A stretch of 15,759 bases of DNA from Verrucomicrobiota bacterium (GTDB lineage Bacteria; Verrucomicrobiota; Verrucomicrobiia; Opitutales; Opitutaceae), in contig JAEWNN010000111.1 in NCBI GenBank assembly GCA_023457035.1, forward strand, positions 1 through 15,759. Direction: 5' to 3'. The notes beneath the pieces were generated by a model. The model saw nothing but the letters and a program-made list of their open reading frames with translations, had not been told where the DNA came from and made no database searches. The position numbers and the translations under genes are program-made. Positions 5,406-14,946 of this stretch are shown here, piece after piece (position 1 is the first letter of the stretch; every line of letters begins with the position of its first letter).

Positions 5406-6101
5406 TCACTTCACCGCGTAGAATCCGGCCTGCAGGTACGCGCGCCACAGCACCTCCACGGAAGTGAAGCCGACCTCGCGCAGCAGCGCCAGGTGCTCGG
5501 CGATCCGCACGGGTTTCAGCTCCGTGCCGAAGCGCGCGAGATGCTGCTCCACCGCCGCCGGCGTCCGCCCCTGCCGCTCCTGGAACTCGCGCCAACGCCG
5601 CAGTCCGGTCTCGCGCCCGCGGGCCGACTCGCACTCGACGTTCTCGAACACCACCAGCACGCCGCCCGGTTCCAGCACCTCGAAACAGGCGCGCACCGCC
5701 GCCCGTCGCGCCTCCGGCTCCAAATAGTGGTGGCACATGATCGCCGTCACCACCTGCGCCCGCAGCCGCGGTGCGACTCTCGACAGGCCGTCGCTGCCGG
5801 TCGGCTCCAAAAACCGCACCCGGTCCTCGGGCAGAGCGCCGAGCCGCTGCCGCGCCTGCCCGAGCATCGCTGCCGACGGATCGGCGACGACAAACCGCGT
5901 GCGCGGGAACAACGGCAGCGCCCGCTCGACCAGCGCACCCGTGCCGGCACCGGTGTCCACCCACTCGGCGGGTTCGCCCACGACCGCGCGGACCAGATCG
6001 AGCGTCTCGCACTGGATCGCGTCATAGTATGGGATGACCTTGCGCACCTCGGCGTCGTACTGCGTCGCCGGGTGGGCGGAAACATTGTCGTTGGTCTGCA
6101 T
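5406..6101 (-). CDS. Class I SAM-dependent methyltransferase
   Basis: This 231-residue cytosolic protein begins MQTNDNVSAHPATQYDAEV. SAM-binding motif I is 'WVDTGAGTGALVERA' (D49-G55), with the acidic end of strand 2 in 'RFVVADPSAAML'. The 'VVTAIMCHHYLEP' strand 4 motif, the 'VLEPGGVLVVFENVE' post-motif strand and the C-terminal 'VGFTSVEVLWRAYLQAGFYAVK' are in the right order for the methyltransferase_25/CmoA-like group. The substrate cannot be told from the sequence. The ATG at 6101-6099 was chosen because homology-like sequence begins just after it; upstream in-frame codons run through a palindrome and look non-coding. The gene lies downstream of thrC on the same strand but is separated by 256 nt with a likely operator, so it is probably transcribed on its own. 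Confidence 0.87.
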   Translation of the reverse strand: MQTNDNVSAHPATQYDAEVRKVIPYYDAIQCETLDLVRAVVGEPAEWVDTGAGTGALVERALPLFPRTRFVVADPSAAMLGQARQRLGALPEDRVRFLEPTGSDGLSRVAPRLRAQVVTAIMCHHYLEPEARRAAVRACFEVLEPGGVLVVFENVECESARGRETGLRRWREFQERQGRTPAAVEQHLARFGTELKPVRIAEHLALLREVGFTSVEVLWRAYLQAGFYAVK

Positions 6102-6181
6102 ACCCTGAACAACGGCACATCGCCCCGCTTCCGCGCGAGTCCTTTCGCGCGAGGTGGCCCCCGCTCCGGTACGGCAAGACT

Positions 6182-6202
6182 TTGTCACGTAATACGTGAC
6201 AA
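6182..6202. promoter_or_regulatory. Perfect palindrome, candidate operator upstream of the methyltransferase
   Basis: TTGTCACGT and ACGTGACAA form a perfect inverted repeat with a 3-bp AAT centre, starting 81 bp upstream of the methyltransferase start codon. It lies in a small AT-richer island of an otherwise GC-rich spacer. The 9-bp arms and compact dyad are typical of a dimeric helix-turn-helix repressor site. No regulator gene is adjacent, so the binding protein is unknown. Confidence 0.5.
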
Positions 6203-6321
6203 GTCCCGAGTTATCCGTGCAGAGGTCGGCGCTCGGCAACGCACCGTGAAAGGCCCCACCCTGCGGTCGCGGATGCCGGAGCGCCCCCTGCAACGGTGCG
6301 GGATCAACCGACCACAGTCCG

Positions 6322-6336
6322 CGGAGCCCCGCTCCG
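6322..6336 (-). terminator. Short hairpin after thrC
   Basis: CGGAGC and GCTCCG form a 6-bp stem with a 3-nt loop, 22 nt after the thrC stop on the minus strand. There is no T tract. It is a weak terminator candidate. Confidence 0.28.
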
Positions 6337-6357
6337 GCTTCGCCTCGCGCCTGCGCC

Positions 6358-7710
6358 TCAGTGCGCCTCGATGAAGTTGCGCACGGCGGCGACGGTGGCG
6401 GGGATGCGATGCTTGATGAGCGGCTTCGCCTTGAGAGCCTCGAGGCGCGGGTGCGTGACCTCGCGGCCGATGCAGCCGGCGATCACATCCGGGAACTTCG
6501 CCGGGTGTGCGGTGGAGAGCACCACGGCCGGGCGGTCCTTCGGCAGGTCCTTGAAGCCGCACGCAGTGTGCGGGTCGACGACGTAACCAAAGCGCTGGTT
6601 CACGTCGCGGATGATCCGCTCGATCTCGGCATCGCTCGTGCGCGAGGCGGTGATCGAGTCGCGGTTGAACTTGGCGAACTGGTAGCGGCCGGTCTGCTTG
6701 AACTCCGCCATCACGGCGCGCACGCGAACCGGGTCGCAGTTCTCGGCGAAGTAGAGGAAGCGCTCGAAGTTCGACGACACCTGGATGTCCATCGACGGCG
6801 CGTGGCTTGGATGGACGTCGGCCACCGAGTAGTCGCCGGTGGTGAAAAGCCGGTAGAGGATGTCATTCTGGTTCGTGGCGACGCGGAAACCGGAGAACGG
6901 CACGCCCATCTTCTGCACCATCCAGCCGGCGAGCACGTTGCCGAAGTTGCCGGTGGGCACGATGAACTCCGCCCGCTCGCGCGCCTCGGCCGGCAGCCGC
7001 AGCCACGCCCACAGGTAGTACACGCACTGCGCGAGCACGCGGGCGAGGTTGATCGAGTTCACCGCGCTGAGGCGGTGGCGGACGCGGAAATCCTGGTCCT
7101 CGAAGATCGTCTTCAGCGCCGCTTGCGCGTCGTCGAACGTACCGTCGACGGCGAGGGCGAACACGTTATCCGCCCCGGTGCAGGCCATCTGGCGCTCCTG
7201 CAGCGGCGACACGCGGCCGTCCGGATACAGGATGAAGATCTTGGCCCGCGCGCGGCCGAGCAGGCCGTGGATGGCGGCGGCGCCGGTGTCGCCCGAGGTG
7301 GCGCCGAGCACCGTGAGCGACTCGTCGCGGGTCACGCACTGGTGCTCGTAGAGGTGGCCGAGGAACTGGAGCGCGAAGTCCTTGAACGCGAGGGTCGGCC
7401 CGTGGAAAAGCTCGAGCACCCAGGTCTGGTCGTCGAGCTGGCGCAGCGGGGCGATGTCGGCGTGGTCGAACTTCGTGTACGCGGCGGCCGCCATGCGCGC
7501 GAGATCGGCGGCCGGGATGTCGGTGGCGAAGAGCGCGAAGAACTCGCGGAGCAGCTCCGGATACGAGAGCTTGGCCCAGCCCTGCCATTTGCCGGAGAGG
7601 TCGGGCAGCGACTCGGGCAGGAACAGCCCGCCATCGGGCGCGAGGCCGAGGGCGACGGCCTCGGAGAACGAGACGGCGGGAGTCTGACCGCGGGTGGAGA
7701 TGAAGCGCAT
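6358..7710 (-). CDS. thrC: Threonine synthase
   Basis: This 450-residue cytosolic PLP enzyme converts O-phosphohomoserine to threonine. The N-terminal domain begins MRFISTRGQTPAVSFSEAVALGL with 'APDGGLFLPE'. The PLP lysine is Lys110 in 'HGPTLAFKDFALQF'. 'LGATSGDTGAAAIHGL' forms the phosphate and substrate loop, and 'PTGNFGNVLAGW' the glycine-rich cofactor loop. The length matches the longer, E. coli-like class of ThrC. I chose the ATG at 7710-7708 because the family N-terminus starts there; an in-frame upstream extension translates repeat DNA. No Shine-Dalgarno sequence is visible (TTTTCATCCGCC precedes the ATG). It lies downstream of lysC on the same strand but behind a terminator and repeats, so it likely uses its own promoter. 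Confidence 0.96.
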   Translation of the reverse strand: MRFISTRGQTPAVSFSEAVALGLAPDGGLFLPESLPDLSGKWQGWAKLSYPELLREFFALFATDIPAADLARMAAAAYTKFDHADIAPLRQLDDQTWVLELFHGPTLAFKDFALQFLGHLYEHQCVTRDESLTVLGATSGDTGAAAIHGLLGRARAKIFILYPDGRVSPLQERQMACTGADNVFALAVDGTFDDAQAALKTIFEDQDFRVRHRLSAVNSINLARVLAQCVYYLWAWLRLPAEARERAEFIVPTGNFGNVLAGWMVQKMGVPFSGFRVATNQNDILYRLFTTGDYSVADVHPSHAPSMDIQVSSNFERFLYFAENCDPVRVRAVMAEFKQTGRYQFAKFNRDSITASRTSDAEIERIIRDVNQRFGYVVDPHTACGFKDLPKDRPAVVLSTAHPAKFPDVIAGCIGREVTHPRLEALKAKPLIKHRIPATVAAVRNFIEAH

Positions 7711-7721
7711 GGCGGATGAAA

Positions 7722-7742
7722 AGTAGTGAGTAGCGAGCGGCG
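7722..7742 (+). repeat. Heptanucleotide repeat, left copy
   Basis: Three degenerate heptads in tandem: AGTAGTG, AGTAGCG, AGCGGCG. They begin 12 bp upstream of the thrC start codon. The part AGTGAGTAGCG (7725-7735) recurs exactly, in inverted orientation, at 7988-7998. Confidence 0.6.
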
Positions 7743-7812
7743 GGGAGCGAGGAGGAAAACGGCACCGCCGCCAGCCAGTGCAAGAGTCGAGATTGAGCAC
7801 CGCCCTGCCCCC

Positions 7813-7835
7813 GTAGGTCCAGTCTCCGACTGGAC
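7813..7835 (+). repeat. GTAGG-hairpin repeat, copy C
   Basis: GTAGG (7813-7817) runs into an 8-bp perfect stem, GTCCAGTC and GACTGGAC, with a TCC loop. Compared with the other copies, the central stem pair has changed on both sides (CCAG/CTGG instead of CCGG/CCGG), so pairing is preserved. Confidence 0.75.
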
Positions 7836-7892
7836 GCCAAGGGCACTAGCCATCGCTCCCAGCGCCGTTCCGCTTCGGCCCCGATCCAGAGC

Positions 7893-7915
7893 GACCGGTC
7901 GGAGACCGGTCCTAC
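7893..7915 (-). repeat. GTAGG-hairpin repeat, copy D
   Basis: On the minus strand GTAGG (7915-7911) runs into GACCGGTC, loop TCC, GACCGGTC. The arms are perfectly complementary. It is the opposite orientation to copy C in the same thrC-lysC spacer. Confidence 0.75.
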
Positions 7916-7921
7916 TACGCG

Positions 7922-7950
7922 AAAACCCGGCCGCGGTGGCGGTCCGGGTT
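7922..7950 (-). terminator. Intrinsic terminator of lysC
   Basis: AACCCG/CGGGTT plus one G-C pair and CCGC/GCGG form an 11-bp stem with one bulged base and a 4-nt loop. On the minus strand it ends in TTTTC, 73 nt after the lysC stop. This would separate lysC from thrC transcription. Confidence 0.65.
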
Positions 7951-7973
7951 CTCGGAAATCTGCGGCGGGGTCG

Positions 7974-8001
7974 CGCTACTCGCTACCCGCTACTCACTCC
8001 T
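7974..8001 (-). repeat. Heptanucleotide repeat, right copy
   Basis: On the plus strand: CGCTACT, CGCTACC, CGCTACT, CACTCCT. On the minus strand this reads as AGTAGCG-type heptads. It holds the exact inverted partner of the 11-mer near thrC. It lies 22 bp past the lysC stop codon. With the left copy it bounds a 274-bp segment (7725-7998) that contains the two hairpin repeats and the terminator; no gene is seen in 7711-8022. Confidence 0.65.
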
Positions 8002-8022
8002 CGCGACGTTGCGGGCCCGCCC

Positions 8023-9240
8023 TTACGCCTTGTCCAGGCCGAAGGCGGTGTGCACGGCACGCTGGGCGTCGTCGACCTTCGCACCGTCGACCGTCACCGA
8101 GATCTTGATCTCGGAGGTGCTGATCAGGTCGATGTTGATGCCCTGCGCGGCGAGCGCCTGGAAGAGCGAGGCGGCCACGCCGGAGTGCGTCTTCATGCCG
8201 ACGCCTACGATGGAGAGCTTCGCGATGTTCTCGAGCAACTCGACCTTGCCGCCTCCGAGGCCGGCGAGGACCTTCTCGACGACCGTCTTGGCCTTGTGCG
8301 TCTCGGTCTTCGGCACCGTGAAAGTGAGATTGGCCACGCCGTCGCGGCCCATGTTCTGCACGATCATGTCGACGACGATGGCGGCGTCGGCGAGCGCGCG
8401 GAACACCTGGGCGGCGGTGCCCGGCTTGTCGGGGATCTGGCTGACGACGACCTTTGCCTGGTCCTTGTCGACGGCCACGCCGCGGACAACGACATCTTCC
8501 ATGGATTTGGTTTCTGCCTTCACGATGGTACCGGGATTGTTGTTGAAGCTGGAACGAACCTCGAAATCGACGCCGTACTTGTGGGCGAACTCGACGGAGC
8601 GGGACTGCATGACCTTCGAGCCTGAACTGGCCAGCTCGAGCATCTCGTCGTAGGAGATCTCCTGGATCTTGCTGGCGGCCGGCACGGCACGCGGGTCGGC
8701 GGTGTAGACGCCGTCGACATCGGTGTAGATCTGGCAGATGTCGGCCTTCACCACGTGCGCGATGGCGATGGCGGTCAGGTCGGAGCCGCCACGGCCGAGG
8801 GTGGTGGTCTCGCCCGCTTCGCTGATGCCCTGGAAGCCGGCAACGATGACGACCTTGCCCTGCGCGAGGTCGTCGTTGAGCGGCGAGGACTCGAAGCGCT
8901 TGATCTTCGCCTTGGTGTGGAAGTTGTCGCTGACGATGCCCGCCTGCTGGCCGGTGCGGGACACCGCCGGCACGCCGATCGCCTGCAGGGCCATGGCGGT
9001 GAGGGCGATCGTCTCCTGCTCGCCGATGGTCAGCAGCATGTCCATCTCGCGCTCGTCGGGATTCGGCGTGATGGCTTTGGCTTTGGCGATGAGCTCGTTG
9101 GTCACGCCGGCGCGGGCAGAGACCACGACAACGAGTTCGTTGCCTTGGTCGCGCCATTCCTTGATGCGCTGCGCGACCTTCTTGATGCGCTCAATATCGC
9201 CGACGGACGTGCCGCCGTATTTTTGGACAATGCGTGCCAT
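8023..9240 (-). CDS. lysC: Aspartate kinase
   Basis: This 405-residue cytosolic enzyme phosphorylates aspartate, the first step to lysine, threonine and methionine. The amino-acid kinase domain opens with MARIVQKYGGTSVGD (KYGGTSVG at 7-14). It continues with 'RTGQQAGIVSDNF', 'FQGISEAGETTTLGRGGSDLTA' (nucleotide and substrate loops) and 'DVDGVYTADPR'. Two ACT domains follow from about residue 260: 'VSQIPDKPGTAAQVFRAL' and 'VGVGMKTHSGVAASLFQAL', ending 'IDLISTSEIKISV'. ACT domains of this class bind lysine and/or threonine for feedback control. An internal ATG at 8502-8500 (MEDVVVRGVAVDKDQ), just before the ACT part, could give a separate regulatory subunit as in Bacillus LysC, but its ribosome-site context is weak. 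No lysine riboswitch fits in the 135-nt upstream spacer. Confidence 0.96.
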   Translation of the reverse strand: MARIVQKYGGTSVGDIERIKKVAQRIKEWRDQGNELVVVVSARAGVTNELIAKAKAITPNPDEREMDMLLTIGEQETIALTAMALQAIGVPAVSRTGQQAGIVSDNFHTKAKIKRFESSPLNDDLAQGKVVIVAGFQGISEAGETTTLGRGGSDLTAIAIAHVVKADICQIYTDVDGVYTADPRAVPAASKIQEISYDEMLELASSGSKVMQSRSVEFAHKYGVDFEVRSSFNNNPGTIVKAETKSMEDVVVRGVAVDKDQAKVVVSQIPDKPGTAAQVFRALADAAIVVDMIVQNMGRDGVANLTFTVPKTETHKAKTVVEKVLAGLGGGKVELLENIAKLSIVGVGMKTHSGVAASLFQALAAQGINIDLISTSEIKISVTVDGAKVDDAQRAVHTAFGLDKA

Positions 9241-9329
9241 GGATTGGAAGAGGGTTGGCGAAGTAAGGGGCGGGAAACGGCGCTGGCAAGCCCGGGTGTC
9301 GGAACGACGAGGAAAGTTCGATGCCGCAA

Positions 9330-9361
9330 GCGCCGCCTCTAGTGCGCACCGGAGGCGGCGC
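9330..9361 (-). terminator. Strong hairpin after the M20 peptidase gene
   Basis: GCGCCGCCTC (9330-9339) and GAGGCGGCGC (9352-9361) form a perfect 10-bp stem with a 12-nt loop that itself contains GTGCGCAC. It begins 14 nt after the peptidase stop on the minus strand. There is no T tract after it, only TTGCGGC, so it may terminate weakly or protect the mRNA 3' end. Confidence 0.45.
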
Positions 9362-9375
9362 CAAGCGCGTGGCGG

Positions 9376-10746
9376 TCACCCGCGGGCCAGCGCACGCAGG
9401 ATCATTTCGGAAACGCGGATGCCCTTCTCCATCACGCCGAGGTGGAAGCTCTCGTTGGGCGCATGGAGGTTGTCCTCGGGCAGGAAGAGCCCGAGCAGCA
9501 GCGAGTCCAGGCCGAGCACGCGCTTGATGTCGCCGATGATCGGCACGCTGCCGCCCTCGCGCAGATACAACGGCGGCTTGCCGAAGACCTCGGCCACCGC
9601 GGCGTCGGTCGCACGGAACGCCCGGGCCAGCACCGGCGACTGGTCGGCCGGCGTGTTCGGCTTGCCCGGCGGCACGGCGACGTAGGGCACGCCGTTGTGG
9701 CCGTCGATGATCTTCATCCGCACGCCGCTCGGGCAGCGCTCGCGCAGCGCCCGGTAGACACGCGCCTTCACCGTCTCGGGGTCCTGGTCGGGCACGAGGC
9801 GGCAGCTGATCTTCGCCATCGCCTTGCTCGGAATGACGGTCTTGCTGCCCTCCCCCTGGTAGCCGCCGCCGAGGCCGTTGAACTCGAGGGTGGGCAGGAA
9901 GCGCACCGCCTCGAACGGCGAGTAGCCGGGGTGCGCGTGGAACGCCGGGATGCCCAGAAACTTCTGATACTCCGCCTCGCTCGTGCCGAGCTTGCGCAAC
10001 TCGTCGCGTTCCCAGTCCTGGACGGGGCGCACCTCGTCGTAGAACCCGGGGATATTCACCCGGCCGTCCGGCAGGTGGAGCGAGGCGCAGATCTCGGAAA
10101 GGGCCTGCAGCGGGTTGAGCAGCGCGCCGCCGTGCAGCCCCGAGTGCAGATCGCTCTGCGGCCCGGTGAGTTCGATCTCGAAGGTGAACAGGCCCCGCAG
10201 GCCGCACGTCACCACGAGCTGGTCCTCGCGCGGGCTGCCGGTGTCGGAGAGGAACACGAAGTCGGCCTTCAGCCGGTCGCGGTACTTCTCGAGGAACGGC
10301 AGGAAGCTCGGGCTGCCGATCTCCTCCTCGCCCTCGATGAGGAACGTGATCCGCAGCGGCAGGTCGGGCTCGGCCGCGAGCAGCTTGGCCACCGCGGCGA
10401 CATGCACCAGCAGCGGGCCCTTGTTGTCGGCCGTGCCGCGTCCGTAGATGCGGCCGTCGCGGACCGCGGGCTCGAACGCCGGCGATTGCCACAGCGCGAG
10501 CGGGTCCGCCGGCTGCACGTCGTAGTGCCCGTAGATCACCACATGCGGCCACTTCGGATCGCCGCCGCGGCTGGCCAGCACCAGCGGGTGCTTGGGCGTG
10601 GGCACGACCTCCACGGCAAAACCGATCTCGCGCAACAGGCCGGCAATGAACTCGCGCGCCTGCCGCATGCCGTCGGCAAATTGCGGGTCCGCCGACACAC
10701 TCTGGCAGCGGACGTACTCCTTGAGCTTCTCGACGTGGTCAAACAT
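9376..10746 (-). CDS. M20-family metallopeptidase (dipeptidase)
   Basis: This 456-residue cytosolic protein has the two-zinc M20 ligand set in order. His74 and Asp76 are in 'IYGHYDVQP' and Asp107 in 'GRGTADNKGP'. Glu141 (general base) and Glu142 are in 'IEGEEEIGS', Asp168 is in 'LSDTG', and the last His is in 'PNESFHLG'. The lid domain includes 'LRGLFTFEIELTGPQSDLHSGLHGG'. The size and the 'GLFTFEIELTGP'/'DLHSG' signature fit the carnosinase/Dug1-like dipeptidases better than DapE or ArgE, so peptide hydrolysis is the best guess; the exact substrate is open. The ATG at 10746-10744 (MFDHVEKLKEYV) was chosen; the longer upstream reading is low-complexity and not family-like. It is divergent from secA and separately terminated from lysC. 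Confidence 0.92.
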   Translation of the reverse strand: MFDHVEKLKEYVRCQSVSADPQFADGMRQAREFIAGLLREIGFAVEVVPTPKHPLVLASRGGDPKWPHVVIYGHYDVQPADPLALWQSPAFEPAVRDGRIYGRGTADNKGPLLVHVAAVAKLLAAEPDLPLRITFLIEGEEEIGSPSFLPFLEKYRDRLKADFVFLSDTGSPREDQLVVTCGLRGLFTFEIELTGPQSDLHSGLHGGALLNPLQALSEICASLHLPDGRVNIPGFYDEVRPVQDWERDELRKLGTSEAEYQKFLGIPAFHAHPGYSPFEAVRFLPTLEFNGLGGGYQGEGSKTVIPSKAMAKISCRLVPDQDPETVKARVYRALRERCPSGVRMKIIDGHNGVPYVAVPPGKPNTPADQSPVLARAFRATDAAVAEVFGKPPLYLREGGSVPIIGDIKRVLGLDSLLLGLFLPEDNLHAPNESFHLGVMEKGIRVSEMILRALARG

Positions 10747-10834
10747 GGCGCGGAACCCTGAACGAAAGATCGCCCAGCCGCTAGCCGGAACAACGAGCAT
10801 CCACGCCCTGCGCCACCCCGCCCGCCCCCGCCCC

Positions 10835-10859
10835 GCGCCATGAGGCCGGCGCATGGCGC
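10835..10859. promoter_or_regulatory. 8-bp inverted repeat in the M20-secA divergent spacer
   Basis: GCGCCATG (10835-10842) and CATGGCGC (10852-10859) are exact inverted repeats with a 9-nt centre, midway between the two divergent start codons. It could be a shared operator or a hairpin in the secA leader. No convincing -35/-10 pair was found in the 233-bp spacer, which is otherwise C/G-rich low-complexity sequence. Confidence 0.35.
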
Positions 10860-10979
10860 CGCGCCACCATTGCCCACGGGCCCGGCACCGCCGCCGCCGC
10901 GTGTGGCGCGTCCTCGGAAACACCGGGTATTTGCCCGTTGCCAAACCCGGCGCCGACTCCAACCGTTTGCCCCTTTCTC

Positions 10980-14000
<3,021 letters not shown>

Positions 14001-14036
14001 CCGCCGGAACAGCCCGGCTCCCGTCAGTTTCCCCCG

Positions 14037-14068
14037 AAGGCCGGTCCTCGCGTCCGGCCTTCTTCTTT
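14037..14068 (+). terminator. Intrinsic terminator of secA
   Basis: AAGGCCGG and CCGGCCTT form an 8-bp stem with a 9-nt loop, followed by CTTCTTT, 36 nt after the secA stop. The 3' half, TCGCGTCCGGCC, is identical to part of the asd terminator. Confidence 0.75.
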
Positions 14069-14153
14069 GCACGCCGGGGGAAAACGCCAACACTGCGCCG
14101 CGCCGCGCTCGTTACCCGCCCCACCGCTCGCGAACCATCCCCGCTTCTTCCCG

Positions 14154-14777
14154 ATGAAACACACGCTCCTCATCCTCCTCGCTCTCGCCATCACCCTCGG
14201 CCTCCGGGCCGGCGACATCGCCCTGCCCGTCCCGCACCAGACCGGCGGCATGCCGCTCATGGAAGCCCTGGCGAAGCGCCAGAGTATCCGCGAGTACGAC
14301 ACCCGCGAACTCTCCCGCCAGCAGCTTTCCGACCTGCTCTGGGCCACCTTCGGCATCAACCGCCCCGACGGTCGCCGCACCGCGCCCACCGCCAACAACC
14401 GCCAGGAGTTCGACCTCTACGTCGTGCTGCCGGCGGGTGGCTACCGTTACGACGCCGCGGCCAACAAGCTCCTGCTCGTCACCTCCGAGGACATCCGCGA
14501 CCAGATCACCGGCCGGCGCTTCGCCACCGCACCGGTGCAGCTGCTCTACGTCGCCGATCTCGCGCGCCGCAGCGAGAAGGAGGAGAACCAGAAGCTGCTG
14601 CTGGCGCACATCGACTGCGGCTACCTTTCGCAGAACACCGGCCTGTTCTGCGCCTCCGAGGGACTCGCCACCTGCCCTCGCGCCACCCTTCAGCGCGAGG
14701 TCGCCGCCGAGAAGCTCCGCCTCCGCCCCGACCAGCGCATCCTCCTCGCCCACTCCGTCGGCTATCCAAAGCCCTGA
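14154..14777 (+). CDS. Exported SagB/nitroreductase-family oxidoreductase
   Basis: The protein has 207 residues. MKHTLLILLALAITLGLRAGD is a clear Sec-type signal peptide (Lys/His start, Leu-rich core, 'LRAGD' end), so the mature enzyme should be periplasmic. The rest is an FMN-dependent nitroreductase fold: 'LMEALAKRQSIREYDTREL' (flavin-phosphate-binding R-x-S-x-R type motif), 'LSDLLWATFGINRPDGRRTAPTANNRQEFDLYVVLP' (SagB-like 'R-T-x-P-S/T-A-x-x-x-Q' loop), and 'HIDCGYLSQNTGLFCASEGLATC' leading to the C-terminal 'LAHSVGYPKP'. Family members reduce nitro compounds, quinones or heterocycles using FMN; the substrate is unknown. The ATG at 14154 was chosen because the signal peptide starts there; TTCTTCCCG precedes it, with no Shine-Dalgarno sequence. 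It lies beyond the secA terminator, so it is likely an independent transcript. Confidence 0.87.
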   Translation: MKHTLLILLALAITLGLRAGDIALPVPHQTGGMPLMEALAKRQSIREYDTRELSRQQLSDLLWATFGINRPDGRRTAPTANNRQEFDLYVVLPAGGYRYDAAANKLLLVTSEDIRDQITGRRFATAPVQLLYVADLARRSEKEENQKLLLAHIDCGYLSQNTGLFCASEGLATCPRATLQREVAAEKLRLRPDQRILLAHSVGYPKP

Positions 14778-14797
14778 GACAGGGTCGTGCCGTCGAC

Positions 14798-14821
14798 GTA
14801 GGGTGCGAGCTCGCTCGCACC
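14798..14821 (+). repeat. GTAGG-hairpin repeat, second sequence family
   Basis: GTAGG (14798-14802) runs into an 8-bp stem, GGTGCGAG and CTCGCACC, with a CTCG loop, 20 bp after the nitroreductase stop. It has the same GTAGG lead and compact hairpin as the copies near lysC but a different stem sequence. It may double as a terminator, although no T tract follows. The remaining 14822-14946 holds nothing I recognise. Confidence 0.55.
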
Positions 14822-14946
14822 GCTCGGCAGAAGCATCCGCCACCGGGCGGAGCAAGCTCAGCCCCTCCAACCGGGAGAAGTGGCCCGGCCGAGCGAAATC
14901 CGCGCCCATTGCATCGTCACGGCTGGGACGCCATCCGCCGCGCCGT

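Noticed and set aside
6361..7719. A plus-strand open frame opposite thrC
   Set aside because: It is an exact mirror of a well-supported gene with no domain features.
7726..8625. A plus-strand open frame over the lysC-thrC spacer and the lysC 3' end
   Set aside because: It starts in repeats and runs antisense to the ACT domains of lysC.
9241..9375. Lysine riboswitch upstream of lysC
   Set aside because: The spacer is too short, and the only strong structure is the M20 gene's 3' hairpin; no riboswitch core was recognised.
14821..14895. Long-range inverted repeat CGCTCGGC...GCCGAGCG
   Set aside because: The 8-bp arms are 59 nt apart in GC-rich DNA, which is expected by chance; no other support.
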